From Tenrec ecaudatus (taxonomy: Eukaryota; Chordata; Mammalia; Afrosoricida; Tenrecidae): a DNA stretch of 64,000 nt. Positions 1 through 29,594 of the stretch are shown here, one piece after another (the first letter of the stretch is position 1; every line of letters starts with the position of its first letter). The notes below the pieces were generated by a model. It was not told where the DNA came from. It was given only the letters and a program-made list of their open reading frames with translations, and did no database searches. Position numbers and translations under genes: made by a program. The stretch spans positions 252,230,812 to 252,294,811 of the forward strand of contig NC_134531.1 in NCBI RefSeq assembly GCF_050624435.1, read 5' to 3'.

Positions 1-218
1 TCCAAAGGAAGTTGAAAGTAATAAAACAAGGACAAGTTCAAAATGGGTCAGCGGGAACCGATCACAGGATCACTGCATAACACCCCACCCAGAGGGGAAG
101 AACAACAGAAACATGGGCAAAGGGAGACAGCAGACAGTGTACGATATGAAAACAATATTATCAGGTGGGAGGGAATAAAGGAGCTGATACTAAGGGCTCA
201 ATCAGAAAGTAAATGTTT

Positions 219-1026
<808 letters not shown>

Positions 1027-1184
1027 CAACATATGTACAAATACGTTTGGTACAATTGATGTATGGAATGCTCCAAGAGCTGTAAGATCCCCAAATAAAA
1101 AAGATCACTTTAAAAAGAGGGAAAACAAATGGTAAGATGTCAAATTGAAAGCAAACTGTAGCTGCAGTCATCCACTTTCCCAGA

Positions 1185-1660
1185 CAGGGTGGGTCCCCAC
1201 TCCACACCCCCTCAGTCACAATGATATGATTTTTTGTTCTTCGATTATGCACCTATTTTATCTTCCGCAATTGTGTTGGGAAGGTGAGCATCACAGAATG
1301 GCAGGTTATTAGTGTTTTTATGTTGAGGGAGGACTTAAGTAGAGGCCCAAGGTCCATCTGCTTCCTTAATACTTAACACATAAATATATGCACATAGGCC
1401 TATATCCCTTATTAGATATTAATATATTCACATATGTATATGCCTATATTTATACCGCTATAAATGTCTTTTGCCTCCTACTTCTTTCCTCTATTCCATT
1501 TTACTTTCCTCCGGTCCCATTATCATGTCTGACCTTCATTCGCTCTCAGTAATTCCTTTCGGCTACATTGCCCTTGATCAAACCTCACCAGGCATTCTAT
1601 GCCCTCCTCGCAATCAATTTTTGATCTCTCCTTGTTCCCTTCTCCCTGGGTTTGTTAGCA
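1185..1660 (-). mobile_element. L1 3'-UTR internal fragment
   Basis: Reverse complement of the middle of the long L1 3' UTR: it carries the 'gtgagcatcacagaatg' block and the pyrimidine-rich stretch seen inverted at 61.4-61.8 kb. Both ends are truncated. Confidence 0.75.
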
Positions 1661-2284
1661 GAGCATGTAAAGCCTAGTCTGATCTCACTGACTCCATCCT
1701 GCCCCTTGCGAGCCTGTTATTCCACGTCACTCCCGGTCAGGGGCAGTGCCTGAGACCTCCTCTCAGCTGGTGGAGGCCCACTCCTTTGTTTTCCCTTTTT
1801 AAGTTACTCCGTGTTTCTCCAGGGTGATCCTCGGGGCTCTCTGTAACAAAACCCAATGAAAATGTGTCCTAAATACAATATTGAATATGATAACAGAGCT
1901 AGAACGTATTGTCTGGCCCTAGTTTCTGTTTCAAGTAAACTCATGAATCTGCACAACTCTGAAGGTTAGTGCCATTTCTAATTTCATCTGATAGGTGAGG
2001 AAACTGAGGCACTGTGTCTAAATCACAAACCCTGGCAGTAAAGGCTCCATGAAATGTTCTCTAATGCACAACCCTATGTTTCCTCTCATTAAAAATATAG
2101 ATTCATAAGCGTAGGAACACACATTTTAAACAAAATCCCCAAATGATTCTCCTATCCGATGAGATTTGAGAACCCTAGCAAGTACACTTTTTGTACAAAT
2201 AAGGAAAAGTAGGAGGTGAGCGCCCTCTAGTGTGTATACAAGTGTCACGCACTGACGAACTTTCCATGGACTTGATGGCAATGC
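1661..2284. other. Intergenic stretch with a MIR remnant
   Basis: No gene seen. About 1925-2050 contains 'gaggaaactgaggcac' and flanking text typical of an ancient MIR SINE on the - strand. The remainder looks like unique sequence. Confidence 0.5.
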
Positions 2285-3415
2285 AAGTGAGGTTGTGTCA
2301 TCTGCATTCCCCAGGTTGTTAATACGCCTTCCTTCAATCATGATGCTACAGTCTTCTTCAGATAAGCCAGCTTCTCTGCTGATTTGCTCAGCATATAATT
2401 GAACGCTATGGTGTGAGGATACAACCCAGACACACACCTTTCCTGAGATTAAACCACGCAGTATGCCCTTGTTCTGTTCTCACAACTGCCTCTTGATCCA
2501 TACACAAGTTGAAAATGAGCACAGTGAAGTATTCTGGGATTCCCATTCTTCTCAGGGCTATCCAGTTTATTATGTGTTGTGTGGCCCACACAGCCGAATG
2601 CCTTTGCATTGTCAGCGAGACACACGTAAACATCTTTCCGGTGTTCTCTGCTTTGGGCCAACATCCCTCTGACATCAGCAATGACATCCCTGGCTCCACA
2701 TCCTCTTCTGAATCCAGCTTGCACTTCTAGCAGTTCCCTGTCAATGTGTAACTGTTGTTGGATGATCTGAAGTACATTTTGCTTGTGTGTGATATTGACG
2801 ATGTCTTTCCATAGTTTGAACATTCTGTGAGGTCATCTTGCGTTGCAATGGGCACCAGTAGGGTCCCTGCCAGTCAGTGGGCCAGGACACTCCCGCGTTT
2901 TCTGGCATGGAGGAGTGAGTGCTTCCCATGCTCTTCAGCTTTCGGAAACATTTCAATGGCTATGTCGTCATTTCCTGTAGCACGCTGCCATTCACATGGT
3001 CAGCAGCTGAAACCAACAGCGGTTCAGTGAGAGAAACACTCGGCATTCTACGCCCATAAGCACGTACAGTCTCAGAAACCCAGAGGCAGTCGCTATGAGT
3101 CAGCAGGTCTCGAGGACAGTGATTTTTGTTTCTGGCTAATGCTTTCAGTGCAGCTTGAACTTCTTCCTTCATCATCATTGGTTCTTGCTCATACGCTACC
3201 TCCTGAAAAAGTTGACTGTTGACTAGTTCTTCCAGGTACAGTGACTGTGTATTCTTTCCATCTACTTTTGATGCTTTCTGTATCATTCAATATTTTGCCT
3301 ATAAAATCGCTCAAAATCGCAATTCCAGGCTTGAGCTTTTTCTTGAGGGCTTTCAGCTTCAGATATGCTGAATGTGTTCTTCCCTTTTGGATTTCTAATT
3401 CTAGGTCATAGTGGT
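2285..3415 (-). mobile_element. BovB-like RTE LINE fragment (reverse transcriptase region)
   Basis: On the - strand the sequence reads as the RT region of an RTE-clade LINE: QAGFRRGCGARDVIADVRGM, then a YAKAFDCVDH-like block, then GIPEYF...LCMDQEAVVRTEQG and a KGVRQGCILTP-like block. The frame is broken by stops and frameshifts. The family is that of afrotherian RTE1, a relative of BovB. An L1 tail has landed at its 5' side (3430). Confidence 0.85.
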
Positions 3416-3429
3416 TTTTAATTTAATAA

Positions 3430-3830
3430 ATCTTTTTATTAGGGCCCAGGCAACTCTTATCACAATCCATACATACTCAATTGAGTAAAGCACCCTTATA
3501 CATTTGCTGCCCTCGTCATTCTCAAAATACGCCTTCCACTTGGGTTCCTGGAATCAGCTGTTTACCTTTTTTTCCCTTCCCCCTCCCTCCCTCTTCCCCC
3601 TGAACCCTTAATAGTTTATAAATTATTATTTTATCTTATCTTATACTGCCTGGCGTCTCCCCTCACCTACCTTCCCATTGTCCATCCCCCAGAGAGGAGG
3701 TTACACATAGATCTCTGAGATCGGCTCTCCTTTTCTACACCCCCTTCCCTCCCGGTGTCGTCACTCTCACCGCTGGTCTTGAGGGGTTCATCTGTCCTAG
3801 ATTCCCTGTGGTTTTTAAAATTAATTATCA
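3430..3830 (-). mobile_element. L1 3'-end fragment
   Basis: Reverse complement of the last ~400 bp of the L1 3' UTR. It starts with the T-rich tail 'tctttttattagggc' and runs through the pyrimidine tract and 'gaggaggtta' block. 5'-truncated. Confidence 0.85.
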
Positions 3831-5434
3831 TAGCTGGATGCTTTGGGGGAAAGGTGAGGGTTTCTACTCCTATCAAGAATTACAGTCTTGGATAAACCTG
3901 ATTAAAAAAAACCAAAAGATTTGTATGAGGAAAATATGAACACTATTACAAGAAACCAAGAGTGGCCTCAACAAATTGAAGAATATCTCATACTTGTGGA
4001 CTGGAAGACTCAATGTTAAAGATGTCAGTTCTGCCCAGGCACTATATAAGTTTAATGTTATCCTGATATGAATACCATCATCCTTCTTCAAAGAATTGGA
4101 AAAACTGATGACCAACTTCATATGGAGAAGGAAGAAGTCCAGAATTAGCAGAGAACTCCTCAAGAAGAAGATCAAAGTGGGTCGACTTGCTCTACATGAC
4201 GTTAGCACATATTATACAGCCACAGTGGTCAAAACAGTGTGGTACTGGTATAACGACAGATATTCAGACCAACGAAAAAGAACCGAAAACCTAGAAATAA
4301 AAACATCAGCATACACATAACTGATAAGGGCCCAAAAATATCAAATGAGAAGCAGATGCCCTTTTCAATAAGTAGTGCTGGAAAAAGTAGATATCTACCC
4401 ACATAAAAATGAAACAAGACCCTTACCTCACTCCATGCACAGGAATAAATTCAAGATGGATCACAGACCTTGAAGTAAAACTCCAAACTATTAAGGCCAT
4501 CAATGAGGGAATTGGGGCAAATCTGAGAACCTTGGTACAGGGAACACATAGGCTATCAGAAATAGGGAAGGACACAAACACAGAGGAGGCACAAATTGAC
4601 AAGTGGGATATACTGAAGATAAAACATCTGTGTACATCAAAAGAATTCACCAGGAGAGTAATAAGAGAGCCCACAGACTGGGAAAACATCTTTACCAATG
4701 ACACATCAGACAAAGGCCTTATTTTAAAAATCTACAATACTTTGCAAGCTCACAATAAGAAAAAAAAAACAACTGCCCACTAAGGAGGTGGGCAAAGAAC
4801 CTGACAGGAACAGAAATTTCACAGAGTCTGAAATCCGAATGGCCAAGAAACATATGAGAAAATGTTCTCGATCTTTAGCCATAAGAGAAATGCAAAGCAA
4901 AACAACTATGAGATACCACCTGACACCCTCAAAGGTAGCCCAATTCAAAAAATCAGAAAGCAGCAAGTGTTGGAGGGGCTGTGGGGAGACAGGAACTCTC
5001 ATCCACTGCTGGTGGACCTGTAGGTATGCACAGCCACTATGGAAATCGATTTGGCAATATCTAAAGCAGAAGGAAATTGAGCTACCATATGACCCAGCAA
5101 ACCCCCCCCCCCCCCTACTGGGCATATACCCAGAAGAGGCAAGAAGCAAACCACAGCCAGACATGTGTGCTCCAGTGTTCATTGTAGCAGAGTTCACAAT
5201 TGCAAGGAGCTGGAAACAATCCAAATTTCCATCAACAGACAAATGAATTAAAAACCCTGTGGTACATACATACAATGGAGCACTACAAATTCCTAAAAAG
5301 GAGTGATGAATGCATGAAGCACATTGTCCCGTGGGAAGAACTGGAGGAAATCATGCTAAGCGAAGTAAGCCAAGCACAAAAGGACAAGTATACACAAGTC
5401 CACTGAGGTAAGCTTAAAAATAATGGGGCATATG

Positions 5435-5485
5435 CTACTGTTTACATACATGCTGTATACATACATACTGTATACATACATTCCT
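5435..5485. repeat. Three copies of a ~15-bp tandem repeat
   Basis: The unit 'tactgtatacatacat' occurs about three times with small changes at the start of the L1 3' UTR. Confidence 0.8.
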
Positions 5486-5758
5486 GGGGTGAGGTCCAGG
5501 TGTTATGGCAGGGGCCAAACCTAATCCAGGCAGCCAAATAAATAGGGGGGAGAGAAAGAAGAGGGGGGAAAAAGATATGGGGTGGGGAGCAGGGCACTAA
5601 CCCACCCAAGAAGAGGGTATTGTTTATGTCTCCACAGGAGAGGGAGAGAGAGAGACCAGGCTTCAACCTGATGCGCCAAGACATGACCACAACATACCAG
5701 CATGTACCAGGGAACCAATAAAGAGATCTGCAGGGGGGCCCCAATCCCAACTGTGTGG

Positions 5759-5812
<54 letters not shown>
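5759..5812. repeat. (CA)n microsatellite inside L1 3' UTR
   Basis: About 27 uninterrupted CA units. The homologous site in the 54.6-kb L1 (near 60,760) has only 'gtgaacacctgcccc', so the repeat expanded after insertion of this copy. Confidence 0.95.
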
Positions 5813-5815
<3 letters not shown>

Positions 5816-7749
5816 GCCAGAAGACTGCACCTCAGAGGACAGCATTGAAGCTACAGCTTGGGGAGAAGGGCATGTCTGATTAGAGCACATGGGAGAAACG
5901 ACGAGGGATGGAGAGGGATGGAGGCCCACCAAGCCTTAAGGATGATGATACCGCAGACAGTGCACAGAGAGGACCATAGGGCCGGCCACACCAGGAGACA
6001 CAACGTCCCTCACTGAACCATAGCACTACAGGGGACAACACTGGAGACACGGTGTGGGAATTGTGCCCAATCTGACCCCATCACAGTGGGGCAAAACGCT
6101 AAGGGCACGCAACAGAGCAGCAAGGGAAGCAAAGTGATGAAATCCCTGGGGGATACCAAAAATAGACTTTGGAGAGCGAGTGTGGCACCCCATCAGACTC
6201 CACTGGAAGGCACTCTTGGAGGCCAACAGACAGACCTTGAACAATTTATAAGCTTTTCCATTTTTATCAGTGCCTTTCTTTTTGTTATTTTGGTGTGTTT
6301 TTTTAGTTATTGTTTTGTTGGTTTTGACTTCCTTTGTTGTTTTGTTTGGCTTTGTCTGGTTTCTGTGCTTATTAGTGTCTCTGCATGTCTAGCTAGATAA
6401 GACAGGTGGGATAAACAATTCAGAGATGAAAAGAATGGGACCCATGGTTCCGGTGGGATACAGGAGAGGGAGAGGTGGGATAAAGGAAGTGGGGGTGGGA
6501 GGGAACCAGTCCAGGGACAAGAGAATAAGTGAACTAAAATCAATGGAGAGAGGATGTGGGATTCCTAGTAGAGCTTGATCAAGGTCAGTGTAGCAGTGAG
6601 GAATTGCTAGACCTGAATGAAGGCTGAACATGATAGTGGGACAACAGGAAAGTGAAAGGAAATTGAGGAAAGAACCAGGAGGCAAAGGACATTTATAGAG
6701 GTACGTATGTAAATATATTTATATATAATGAGAGGGGGAATAGAACTATATACTCATATCTATATGTTAAGGATTAAGGTTGCAGATGGACATTGGGCCT
6801 CAACTTAACTACTCCCTCAACACAAAAACACTTTGTTCTAATAATCCGGCATTCTGTGATGCTCCCCTTCCTGACATGATCACTTAAGACAAAATGGGTA
6901 CATAAGCAAATGTGGTGAAGAAAGCGGATGGTGCCCACTTATCAAAAGATATAGCATCTGGGGTCCTAAAGGGTTGAAGATAATCAAGTGGCCATGTAGC
7001 TGAGAAGCAACAAAGCCCACATGGAAGCGGCACAACAGCCTGTGTGATCAGGTATCAGGCATCTAAGACCCAGAACAAAATCATACCCATTGTGAATGGT
7101 GGGTTAGGGGTGGTGCAGGGAGTGGAGAACCAAAACCCAGCCCAACTGTAGACAATTGGACAACCCCTTACAGAAGGGTCAGAAGGAAGAGACGACCCAG
7201 TCAGGGTGCAAAATCACGCAACTTTCCTCTAGTTCTTTAAAGCTTCCTTCCCCTCACTGTCATGACCTCAATTCCACCTTACAAATCAGATTAGGCCACT
7301 ACCACATGCACACTGCTACAGATAAAGAGCCCACAACACAGAATATATATCCAGGAAAGATAAACCCTTCAGCGTCAACAATCAGAATAGAGATACCAGT
7401 ATGATTAGGGGAAGGTACAGGGAGAAAGGAGGAATCGATCACAAGGATCAACATATAACCCCCTCCCAGGGGGACAAACAACAGAAAAGTGGATGAAGGG
7501 TGCCAGAGGATGATGTAAGATATGAAAATAGTAATCTATAACTTATCAAGGGTTTATGAGGGAGGGCAGGTGGGGAAGGGAGGGGGAAGAAATGGGGAGC
7601 TGATATCAAGGGCTCAAGTAGAAAGAAAATGCGTTGAAAATGATGATGGCAGTATACATGCAAACGTGCTTGACACAATGGATGAATGTATGGATTGTGA
7701 AAAGAGATGTAAGAGCCCACAATGAAAGTATTTAATAATAATTAAAAAA

Positions 7750-8285
7750 GCATTAGAGTGTTGGAAACCCTTAAGGAGCAGTTCTATACTGCCCTATAGT
7801 CTCGTTATGAGTTCCACTCAGTGTAAGTGAGTTTCTTTGGTTGATCCGTTCGTTTTAATCACAGCAGGAGCTGCCTATGTTCTTACAAGATCCCATTCCC
7901 ATCCCAAGCCATCATGGTTGGTTCCGGAGGTGGGTTGGGGGTGGGGTGGGTATCTGATCCAAGGTGGAATAATTAAGATTCTGTGCCAGAAAGTGCAGGG
8001 AGCTCTGACGGGGTGGTGTTTCTGAGTTGGGCTGTGATCTGCAAGGTCAGTAATTCGTGAACCACCAGCTGTGCCTGCTCCTCAGGAGGAAAGACAGGGC
8101 TTTCTACTCCTGAAAGAAACATTTTTTTACACTCCTTAAAAAAAACCAAACAACTACCTATTAATGTTATTGAATTACAGCTTTGGAAACTTGCAGGGGG
8201 CAGTTCTACCCCATCCTATGGAGTCTCTGGGAGTCCCCATTGACTCTCTGGAGGTGAGTTTGAGTTTTTTAGTTGTTTTTTTAAA
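7750..8285 (+). repeat. Two afrotherian SINE remnants
   Basis: 7750-7855 carries the 3' half of the SINE ('ggagcagttctatactgccctatag'-like core, then a tagtct..gag motif). About 8020-8285 holds a second, longer copy with the tRNA-derived 'gtcagtaattcgtgaaccaccagctg' block and the same 3' half, separated by an A-rich insertion near 8130-8175. Confidence 0.65.
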
Positions 8286-8602
8286 CGGTAAGCGTTATGC
8301 TGCAAAAACAAATTACAAATAATCCTTTAAATTTCTTTCTTCATTGTTTTCCCCCTGATACAAGAATTCTAAGGCAGGCAGCCCACGGCTGCTCCAGCTA
8401 CTTAAGAACATCATCCAGTCCGAGGCTCTTCCTAGCATCCCACTTGGCAAATTGCATCGTGCAATGTTCATAATCTGGCTCACAAAACAGTTGTGGCATC
8501 TCCACACATTACGCACATATCATAGCAGGAAGAACTGGGGAGATGTTAAAGGGAAAGAGGAAAGGGCTGGAGAGGCAAGCCAGGCGACTCTGCCCTCCCC
8601 CT

Positions 8603-9035
8603 TTATTATTAAATACTTTTTATTGGGGGCTCTTACAGCTCTCATTGCAATCCATACATTCATCCATGTGTCAAGCGTGTTTGTACATATGTTGCCATCA
8701 TCATTTTCAAAATATTTCTCTCTACTTGAGCTCCTCGTTTTCTTCCCTCCCTTCCCAACCCTCTCTCCCTCATGAACCCTTGATAAATTATAAATTGATA
8801 TTTTCATATCTTACACAGTCTACTGCCTCCCTTCACCCATTTTTCTGTTTTTTGTTCCCCTCGGAGGAGGTTATATGTTGATCCTTGTAATCGATTCCTC
8901 CTTTCTCTTTCCACCCTCCCCTTAGCCTCCTGGAATCTCTATTCTCATGATTGGTCCTGAGGGGTTTATGTGCTCTGAATTCCCTGTTGTGGGCTCTTAT
9001 CTGTAGCAGTGTATATATTCTGGAATCTGCCCCTT
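8603..9035 (-). mobile_element. L1 3'-end fragment
   Basis: Begins with 'actttttattgggggctcttacag', the inverted 3' terminus of the window's L1 family, and runs ~430 bp to 'gtgtatatattctgg'. 5'-truncated. Confidence 0.88.
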
Positions 9036-9699
9036 TTGTAAAACTTCCTAGAATATCTGGGAGGAGTATAGATATATCTGTAAGAAACTAATTTTAGAAT
9101 TATCTCAATTAACAGAAGCTATCCTCTGAAGTCACCTTTTAAAGAAATAATGGATTGCCACGTAAAATGTTAACCATGAACAGGGTGCTTAATTTAAAAA
9201 CCTGGGTGCCCAAAGGAACAAAAGTCCCTGAGGCACTTTTGTCAAACTGAGAAGGAAAGGGGCAAGGAGACTAGAGTACTTGAAGTGAAACCAACAAGAA
9301 TACAGGAAAGAGCGTGCTAACATTGCGAAAAGTCTACCTATAATTGTTCTTGAATAATTTGTGTTCAGGTAAAGAAAAATTTTTAATGATGTTTTGGTAA
9401 AAACGATGGTATATTATGTCCCTGTCTGACAAGTTCTGACAAAACATATGTACACATATACTTGTATATATATGCACATATACACACGTACAATGCATAT
9501 GCATATGTACACATGCACATTCTTATAAACATATATGTATATGTGTACATGTATATATACATATAAACATGTCCTGCTCAAACAATTTCCAGAATTAAAA
9601 TGCTAGTGGAGACTAAATAAGTTGCATGTATATTTATAATATACATATGCATATTTGTATCACTATTGAATTAATTCTAACACATAGTATTCTGACTTA
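9036..9699. other. Unassigned intergenic DNA with a TA/CA-rich tract
   Basis: No gene seen. 9440-9570 is an alternating purine-pyrimidine tract of tata/caca/tgca words, probably a decayed microsatellite. Confidence 0.5.
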
Positions 9700-9790
9700 T
9701 TCTTTCTAGGGATAATACTGGCTGTACTTCTTCCAAGATATTTCTACTACTAGAAAATGAAATTATTCTGCAGACTTAAGGACAATTATA
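9700..9790 (-). mobile_element. RTE fragment
   Basis: Contains 'ctggctgtacttcttccaag', a block from the 3' part of the afrotherian RTE element. The same text recurs at 10,930-11,000 with a shared 'gagacttaaggacaat' ending. Confidence 0.5.
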
Positions 9791-9809
9791 TGTTACATAT
9801 GTCATATAT

Positions 9810-9960
9810 TTAACTCCTATTTCCTCGTATGTATATATTAATAGACGTATTGACATATAATTCACATAGCATACAACTCAATAATTCATTCATATTAAGA
9901 ATAGTTGTACAAACATCACCAAACTCTATTTTAGAATACCAGCATATATTTTGATTTCTC
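9810..9960 (-). mobile_element. Old mammalian L1 fragment
   Basis: The words 'ttgacatataattcacatag' and 'gtacaaacatcaccaaa' are typical of the inverted 3' region of ancient L1M elements. Confidence 0.5.
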
Positions 9961-10679
9961 TTGGTGATAATTGGAACCCCATAAAGATGATTCAGATTCA
10001 CACTGACCTGTCAGAGCCCTTCCTAGCCTTATGTAACAGGGATGAAGGGAGGCAGGGGACTGGAATCAGAGGGGAAAGGCGGGAGGCCCATTGCACAGAA
10101 GAGCCAATGAAGATGGAGCTGGGAAGCTTCTACGCAACCCGCTCACGGCCAGCGCACGTGACTGGGCAAATGTTCAAACTGTCCGTTTCTGCTTGTTTTC
10201 TTACTAACTTTAGGGTATTCTCAGAATCAGAGTAATAGGAAAGAGGGTTCTTCGAGAAAAGTGACCAGAGCAGTTCATTTTCATTAACTAGGCCATTTAT
10301 CACCACCACCAGGCCTGACAAGCCCCATCACAGGCATCCAGAAGCAGCAAGCAACTCCTATTTGAGAGTGATAATTCTTATCTTTCCTTGCCTCCTCTTT
10401 CAACCCAGTCCCCCCATACGTTACACTACAGCTCCATGCTGGTCATTTGTCTTCCCTCAAAGCAATTTATTCTGTTCTCGATCCAGGCCTTTGCCCTCCG
10501 CTGCATCTTAGCTGCTGTGTGTGGCTGGGTAGGCATGTTTCAGCAGTTAACTTTGGTGATATCTTTACTGTGAAAGCTGCCAGATGCAGTTAGTTTAATT
10601 CAGAACCACTCAGCTTCCGTCTCTGCTTTTGGCTACTCAGATGGAACTAGTGGGAACAGTCACCAGTGCCTTACATCAT
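9961..10679. other. Intergenic DNA, no feature recognised
   Basis: No coding or repeat signal that I can name. The short frames present have no family features. Confidence 0.5.
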
Positions 10680-11000
10680 TATCCATTGCTGTGGTTGATT
10701 CCGACTCCCAGCAACCCCCGGCAAAGAGGGTGAAACGTTGCCCAGCCCTGTGCCTTGTATCTCCCCACTGGTACAGCCCTGGGGTCAGTCTGTCTTCTCA
10801 CAGAGATTCTTCCTTTTCACCCCCCTTCTGCTTTACCGAGCCTGATGTCCTTCTCCAGGGACTAGTCTCTCCAGATACCATGTCTACAGTTGGTAAGATG
10901 ATGTCTCCAGACCCTCCCTTCTCAGGAGAATTCTGCCTGTACTTCTTCCAAAACATTTCTACTAGTAGACAATCGAATGATCCTGGAGACTTAAGGACAA
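10680..11000 (-). mobile_element. RTE 3'-region fragment
   Basis: Runs colinear with the inverted RTE 3' region: 'gttgattccgactcccagc', then 'cctgatgtccttctccaggg', then 'ctgcctgtacttcttcc'. Non-coding and heavily diverged. Confidence 0.65.
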
Positions 11001-11054
11001 TGTAGCCCATGACAATTGTCCTTAAAAAATGTTTGTGCTAACACCACGGGCCTG

Positions 11055-11250
11055 TGGGATGGTTGCTTTTTGTTCTCATGAGCTGATTCAGACCCATGGT
11101 GACCTCATGCGTGTGCGGAGACCTGTTCCATAGGGTTTTCAAGTGAGTGACCATGTAAACTGCCAGGCCTGCCTTTCCAGGCCCATGGGTGGGTTTAGAC
11201 TGCCATCCTTCCTGTAAACAGTGGAGCACTTAGCCCTCAGCCACCCAGGG
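11055..11250 (-). repeat. Afrotherian SINE
   Basis: Inverted SINE: 'gacccatggtgacctcatgc' and 'ccatagggttttcaagtg' come from the 3' half, followed by the tRNA-derived half ending near 'gccctcagccacccaggg'. Confidence 0.75.
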
Positions 11251-11479
11251 ACTTCTCTTAGTCTGATTACAGTCATACAAAACTTGAGAATCCTGTTAAC
11301 TTCTTTCCCCATTTTGTGGGAGGGGAAGGAGGTAAACGGAGCGCTAGATTGGGGAAGCAGGATAAGGTATTCCTCCTGCCTCAAGAGTTGTCAGGGTTTT
11401 GAAATGGGAGAAATATGTGGCCGTACAAAAAGTGTATTACTTAGTCATCAAACGGCTCACGAAACGATACTAAGTGTTT

Positions 11480-11680
11480 TATCAAGGTGCCCCGGTGGCA
11501 CCTTAGCACTATGGGCCGAGTACTTGGCTGTTAACTGCAATGTCAGAAGTCTGAACCCGCCAGCCTTTCAGGGTGAAAGATCTCCAGCTTCAGAAACCTC
11601 GAGAAACAGTTCAGAATTGAAACTCAGGGACAGCCCTATGAGTTGGAATCTCCTCCCGGCAGCTGGGTGCAGGGGTCGAA
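11480..11680 (+). repeat. Afrotherian SINE
   Basis: Starts 'gccccggtggcaccttagca', continues with the tRNA-derived region and internal block ('ctgttaactgcaatgtcaga'), and ends with 'gacagccctatgagttgga'. Confidence 0.75.
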
Positions 11681-11892
11681 GTGTTTTAAAATCATGTCTT
11701 AATCACTGAAACATTCCACCACGAGTTGTAATGAAAGAGTTGCTTTGCTTTTCCTACTCGTCTTTGTAAAAAGATCAGTAGGCTTTGGAGGCGCAAAGTG
11801 TAAGAAGATTTCCGTTTCAGAACGGAGATGGGAGCACAGTCCCAGAAGGTCTTTTCCTAGACATCTTTTAAATGGCCTGGACGAGTTTTGCC

Positions 11893-12075
11893 TAGGGCGC
11901 CCTGATGGCCTGCGGGTATTGCCTTGTGCTGGGAACCACAGTATCAAGGTTTCAAACCCACCAGCCTCACAGGGGCAGAATGTTGAGGCGACCGGCTTCC
12001 TTAAAGATGTACATTCTGGGAAACCCTACTCGGCCCTACAAGGTCATAGGTACCGGTGGTGGGTTAAACATTAGC
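11893..12075 (+). repeat. Afrotherian SINE just upstream of the CPOX promoter
   Basis: Starts 'ggcgccctgatggcctgcgg', has the 'ttcaaacccaccagcctcac' B-box-side region and ends 'ctacaaggtcataggtaccg'. It lies about 570 bp before the CPOX start codon. Confidence 0.75.
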
Positions 12076-12439
12076 CTTTTGCTAGGAACTTCCAGGTTCC
12101 ACGCCCAACCATCGCGCCTACGCAATCCAGAAGCTCTAGGGGAGCTGGGCCCCCGCGAAAGGGACATTGATTGCCTCGGTATCCGTCTGCAAACCGACAC
12201 TGGGCGTTTCAGTGGAGGCGGAAGTGGGGAGTTCACGTTAGGCTACCTCTGACACCACCAGCGCTCCTAGGGAGCAAGGTGAGGCTCTTTACTCCGCAAA
12301 CGGGCTTGGAAACCCACAGGGGCAAACCTACTGCTGCCAGTTTTGACCTCTACCCTGACCTATCACAGGGCCGCCAGGAGTGAAACTTGACTCCACGGCC
12401 GTGGGTGGCTTGCGCTTGCACACTGCGCCCCCGCTCTCC

Positions 12440-12550
12440 CACTCCCGGGCGGGACCAGTCCTTCTGGGCGGGGCTTCGGCGTGGCCGCACTGGGCGGGCC
12501 GGCGCCTGCAGGCGGAGATAGCGTACGAACTACAACTCCCAGCGTCCCCC
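12440..12550 (+). promoter_or_regulatory. CPOX proximal promoter: GC boxes and ZNF143-type site
   Basis: Three GGGCGG-type boxes (Sp1 family) lie at 12,447, 12,466 and 12,492. At 12,529-12,544 'actacaactcccagcg' closely matches the known ZNF143/Staf consensus (ACTACAAnTCCCAGnA). A GATA word, 'ggagata', lies at 12,513. No TATA box is seen. The sites stand 100-200 bp before the start codon. Sp1 and GATA control of CPOX is established in other mammals; use of these exact sites is inference. Confidence 0.7.
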
Positions 12551-12646
12551 GCCGCCGGCGCCCCGCCGGACCCGGCAGTCCCTCCTGAGAGCCGCAGGTT
12601 TCCTACCTTTGCCCCGCAGGGCACCCCGGCTGAGAGCGCGGGGAAC

Positions 12647-29594
<16,948 letters not shown>

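Larger units (their letters stand above)
3900..7737 (+). mobile_element. 5'-truncated L1: ORF2 C-terminal part plus full 3' UTR
   Basis: Positions 3900-5405 parallel the end of ORF2 of the L1 at 56.7-60.5 kb: the ERENYRTLLQ-like start, the 'MEKLMTNFIWRRKKSRISRE' stretch, then SEIGKDTNTEEAQIDKWD and a zinc-knuckle-like CWRGCGETGTLIHCWW motif near 4960-5015. ORF2 is broken into at least four frames. The 3' UTR fills 5406-7737 and ends in 'taataataattaaaaaag'. It carries a (CA)n block and a short tandem repeat absent from the other copy. Just before it, about 3855-3895 looks like a sliver of an afrotherian SINE. Confidence 0.85.

Noticed and set aside
5442-5932. Open frames with CVCVCV repeats
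   Set aside because: Pure translations of the (CA)n microsatellite.
12380-12646. In-frame upstream ATG extending CPOX by 89 codons
   Set aside because: The frame is open from 12,380, but it covers the GC boxes and the ZNF143-type motif, has low-complexity GC-rich translation, and the ATG at 12,647 matches the family start and has a strong context.
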